From the NCBI GenBank assembly GCA_007132315.1, contig SLOW01000143.1, forward strand, positions 1 to 12,873: a stretch of 12,873 nt of DNA. Direction: 5' to 3'. How positions within the stretch are numbered: the first letter of the stretch is position 1; each line of letters begins with the position of its first letter. Made by a program: the position numbers and the translations under genes. Positions 10,327 to 12,873 of the stretch are shown piece after piece. Under the pieces are notes generated by a model that ran no database searches, was not told the origin of the DNA, and saw nothing but the letters and a program-made list of their open reading frames with translations. Source of the stretch: Opitutales bacterium. Lineage in GTDB: Bacteria > Verrucomicrobiota > Verrucomicrobiia > Opitutales > T3Sed10-336.

Positions 10327-12873
10327 TCAAAGACCGGGTTGGGGGCGGGATTGGACGATCGAGAGGGTATCCCCGTCGAGGAAACCTTCGATGTCCTGCG
10401 GGTGTTCGAGGGTTGCGGCGAGGTCGCGGGCGATCGCCGCGACGCGACGGGCGAACGCCTCGCGAAAGGCGGTGTCGTTGACGAGCGGGCACGCGCTGTA
10501 ATCGGCGGTTTCCGGTTGGAGCCCGCCGGAGCTTCCGGGAACCAGTCGGTGGCTCAGCGAGGGAAAGGCGAGGGTGTGCACGGTGTCGCCGCTCGAGGAC
10601 ACGCTCAAGCGGCAAGGCGATCCCGGTTCGGTCGCCGAGGTGAGGATGTCACCGGGGCCGAGGGCGGCCTCCAAATAGACGTGATCGCGTTCCCGGGTGA
10701 CGGGATGGGCGGAATGGGCGATAAAGGACACGTCGGGAACCGTCAGGGGTTGGAGGATAACGGCCATGTGGTCGGTCTGCTCGGGAAGGCCGGAACACCG
10801 GCGGTTTTCCCACGGCTTCTCCTCCCACAGCGAGGCCCAGACGCGCCGGATGGCGCCGGGGAGATCGTTCGGGGAAACGTTCGGTACCGACAGATAGATT
10901 CCGGCACCGGCCGACGTTTCGCCGTCTTCGGCGGCCGAGCTGGAGCGGACGATCAGCCGGGCGTCCCGGCCGAAGGTTTCGGTGGCGGCGGAAAGGATAT
11001 CGTCCGGAACGGGCAGAGTATCGATGGCGGAGCGCAGCTCGGCCAGCCGTTCGCAAAGGGCGTCGCCGGATAGCTGGAGGATATCGCTTCGATCCACGCC
11101 GGCCGCGTCGAGCGCCGAGTCGAGGACGCCGAACGGCAGGACCAGGGTGGGCGGCACCTTGTAGGCGTTGTTGTCCGCGGCGTGGGCCGCGAGCCGGCGC
11201 AGGGAATCGGCTTTGTTTCCGGCTCGGGCGGCGTTGACTTCGGCCAGGGGCAGGATCGGCGGGTTGGCGGTCGGGTCGGGTGACGGAATGTCGGGTGCGC
11301 CGCCGGCCGGTGCGGCGGGGGCTTCGTTGGCGGCGGCTTCGACCGGTTGCCAGGTCAGGCTTTCCTGGGTCACGTCGAGACGCAGGTGGCTGCCGAGGAG
11401 TTCACGGAGTTCGGTGTGGTGGTCGCCGGATTCGGTGAACACAAACGGCACCCGCCCCTGCCGCGCCCGCACGGCCAGGTGGGAGAGGTGCGGTATCGTG
11501 TGGAGCAGCACGAGGCCGGACGCTCCGGCGGGTATGTTCTCCTCGCCGTTCGCCCGCCCGATCAGCAGGATTCGTTTTGCGCCGTTGTCTCCGTCTTGCT
11601 GATACGAGTCGAGAGACTCGATTGCTTCCAGGCGTCCTTCCGCCCGCCCGGGAACCAGCGGTTCCCATTCCTTCCAGCCGTTTTCGAGGCAGAGGTGGCG
11701 GGCGAGAAAGGCCACGAGTTTCGACAACTGGAAAGCCGGTCCCGCCCGCAGGTCGGCTTCGCAGAACAGGGCGATGTCCCGTTCCGGAATGTCCAGGAGC
11801 CGTCCGAGCTCTTCGGCGGGCCGGTGGAACGTGGCGATGACAAAGTCGGCGGTGCGATCGCAGAGGCGGCGGGAGCGGTCGAGCGAGGCTTTGAGCCGGA
11901 GCGCCAGGAGTGAATCGCCCGGATCGAAACGGTCGCGAACGGTATCGAGCTCCCGTCGGGTGGCGGCGGCTTCTTCCGGAAAGGTTTCTCCGATTTCCAG
12001 ATTTTCGAGCGCCAGGGAAACGGCTTCCATCGCTTCCTTCCACGGCGTCGTTTTCCGCGATTCCATCCGGTTGATCAAGGTGCTCAGGAGCGGGAAGGCG
12101 GCGGCTTCGAGTTCGATCTCGGCGAGGCGGGCGGATTGGCCGTCGGGATCGGCGCGGTCGGCGCTCCAGGCGGCCAGCCCCGTCCGCAGCCGGGTCATGG
12201 TCCGCAGGCGGGACAGCAATTCGCGGGTGCGGCCGTTTTCGCGATGCTCGTCGTCGAGCAGCCGAGCGGCGTCGCGGCGCGGTTCGGCCGGAAGGGATTC
12301 CCGCAGGGCGCCGAGCCGTTGGTTGAGGCCCTGGGCGTTGAAAAAGGCCTCCAGTTCGGCGTGAAACAGGCGGAATTCCGCCACGAACTCGTCCGGGTAA
12401 TCGCCCCCCTCGACTCTTGCGAGCAATTCCTTCGATGTTTCCAGGTCCTCCGGCCCCGCGCAGCGGTGCAGTTTGTTCTGCAGGCGGTGTTTGATTTCGT
12501 TTTTGAGGTCTTTCGGGATATCGTTGCGGTGGGCGATGTCGCGGATGCGCGTGAGCGGTTCGCTTTGGGTGAACGGCGTATCGTGGGAGGGGAGAAAAGG
12601 AAGGATGCGCCGGATGATGGGCGCGTTTTCGGGGGTTTTTCGTTCCAGCAGGATCTTCTCGATCGCCGCGCCGGCGCGGGCGTGATGGTGGGGGCGGAAA
12701 TGGCGGGAATCCTCCTGACAAGCGATGCGGCCGCGGTGCAGCCAACGGAGATAAACGGCGAGCGCGGCGAGGTCCGCGGGATTGGCGGCGGTTGAACCTT
12801 CGGTGAGGCATTGTTCGACGCCTTGCAACTTCTCCCGCCAGCTTCGGTTGCGGCGGTCGGCCTCGGCCAGGTC
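10327..12873 (-). CDS. Alpha-glucan/phosphoglucan, water dikinase-like protein (5' end outside window)
   Basis: 848 codons are visible and the frame stays open to the window edge, so the N-terminus is missing. Such enzymes use ATP to phosphorylate glucosyl units of starch-like glucan: the beta-phosphate goes to glucan via a phosphohistidine, the gamma to water. Counting from the first visible codon, residues 1 to about 440 form the helical region of plant GWD/PWD, with YLRWLHRGRIAC, LTRIRDIAHRNDIPKDLKNE (about 107-126) and QNKLHRCAGPEDL. A FQLSKLVAFLARHL segment and LVPGRAEGRLEAIESL follow. The phosphohistidine domain holds TIPHLSHLAVRARQGRV, with catalytic His465 intact (codon 11479-11481). 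After a Pro/Ala linker, the ATP-binding domain (about 550-848) has GNKADSL, IVRSSSAAED, MAVILQ and PQDIEGFLDGDTLSIVQSRP at its end. This order, histidine domain before ATP domain, is that of GWD and unlike PEP synthase or PPDK. Phosphoglucan-type (PWD) similarity looks closest. Confidence 0.88.
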   Translation of the reverse strand, partial: DLAEADRRNRSWREKLQGVEQCLTEGSTAANPADLAALAVYLRWLHRGRIACQEDSRHFRPHHHARAGAAIEKILLERKTPENAPIIRRILPFLPSHDTPFTQSEPLTRIRDIAHRNDIPKDLKNEIKHRLQNKLHRCAGPEDLETSKELLARVEGGDYPDEFVAEFRLFHAELEAFFNAQGLNQRLGALRESLPAEPRRDAARLLDDEHRENGRTRELLSRLRTMTRLRTGLAAWSADRADPDGQSARLAEIELEAAAFPLLSTLINRMESRKTTPWKEAMEAVSLALENLEIGETFPEEAAATRRELDTVRDRFDPGDSLLALRLKASLDRSRRLCDRTADFVIATFHRPAEELGRLLDIPERDIALFCEADLRAGPAFQLSKLVAFLARHLCLENGWKEWEPLVPGRAEGRLEAIESLDSYQQDGDNGAKRILLIGRANGEENIPAGASGLVLLHTIPHLSHLAVRARQGRVPFVFTESGDHHTELRELLGSHLRLDVTQESLTWQPVEAAANEAPAAPAGGAPDIPSPDPTANPPILPLAEVNAARAGNKADSLRRLAAHAADNNAYKVPPTLVLPFGVLDSALDAAGVDRSDILQLSGDALCERLAELRSAIDTLPVPDDILSAATETFGRDARLIVRSSSAAEDGETSAGAGIYLSVPNVSPNDLPGAIRRVWASLWEEKPWENRRCSGLPEQTDHMAVILQPLTVPDVSFIAHSAHPVTRERDHVYLEAALGPGDILTSATEPGSPCRLSVSSSGDTVHTLAFPSLSHRLVPGSSGGLQPETADYSACPLVNDTAFREAFARRVAAIARDLAATLEHPQDIEGFLDGDTLSIVQSRPQPGL

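Noticed and set aside
8315..10501. Very long open frame on the + strand opposite glpD
   Set aside because: It is antisense to GlpD, whose motifs are unmistakable. Its composition (Gly, Val, Arg, Ala, Gln-rich) is a by-product of GC-rich codons and no family is recognisable.
10327..12873. PEP synthase or pyruvate phosphate dikinase annotation
   Set aside because: In those enzymes the ATP domain comes first, then the phosphohistidine domain, then a PEP/pyruvate TIM barrel. Here the ATP domain is last, no barrel follows, and the helical block matches GWD/PWD.
1..12873. CRISPR array, insertion sequence, phage or defence system
   Set aside because: No regular direct repeats, transposase, integrase or terminal inverted repeats are seen. 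All sizeable genes look like ordinary chromosomal functions.

Overview
The window is GC-rich, densely coding bacterial DNA with genes on both strands. No rRNA, tRNA, CRISPR array, transposase or phage gene is visible. The taxonomic guess is weak but points to Verrucomicrobiota (Opitutae-like) or a nearby PVC lineage. The reasons are a DUF2851 protein, an Ebo-type TatD hydrolase, a MoeZ-type ThiF-rhodanese with a CHHGMRS sulfur-transfer loop, and a lipoprotein with an IPT/TIG-like domain. This rests on remembered family distributions, not on a search.

Layout, left to right. (1) 1-109: probable basic C-terminal tail of a + strand gene entering from the left, ending against a convergent Spy/CpxP-like periplasmic protein (106-624, -). 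(2) 907-2172 (+): an M20-type hydantoinase/carbamoylase amidase. It converges on a lipoprotein (2248-3150, -) across a shared, apparently bidirectional terminator at 2181-2217. (3) 3303-4588 (-): a MoeZ-type adenylyltransferase-rhodanese whose start overlaps, as ATGA, a 34-codon ORF with a near-perfect Shine-Dalgarno. (4) 4760-6053 (+): a compact cassette of a 53-aa signal-peptide protein, a 105-aa protein of unknown function and an EboB-like TatD metallohydrolase. (5) 6054-6416: a gene-free regulatory region with a strong sigma-54-type -24/-12 promoter and nested dyads. It precedes an Hsp20-like protein (6417-6821) and a DUF2851 protein (6888-8129). (6) 12873-8183 (-): a tight operon-like series of a large glucan-phosphorylating dikinase (5' end outside the window), GlpD, and a two-helix membrane protein.

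The most striking item is the dikinase (10327-12873). Its domain order and motifs match plant alpha-glucan and especially phosphoglucan, water dikinases (GWD3/PWD), not PEP synthase. It has the conserved helical block with the LTRIRDIAHRNDIP motif, a phosphohistidine loop PHLSHLAVRARQ with the catalytic histidine kept, and then a C-terminal ATP-binding domain ending in IVQSRPQP. A bacterium carrying a plausibly active PWD-like enzyme next to glpD suggests phosphorylated storage glucan, and the missing N-terminus is where a starch-binding module would lie. Other items worth following are the sigma-54-type control of a small heat-shock protein, the isolated Ebo-type TatD with two small companion genes, and the coupled mini-ORF upstream of moeZ.
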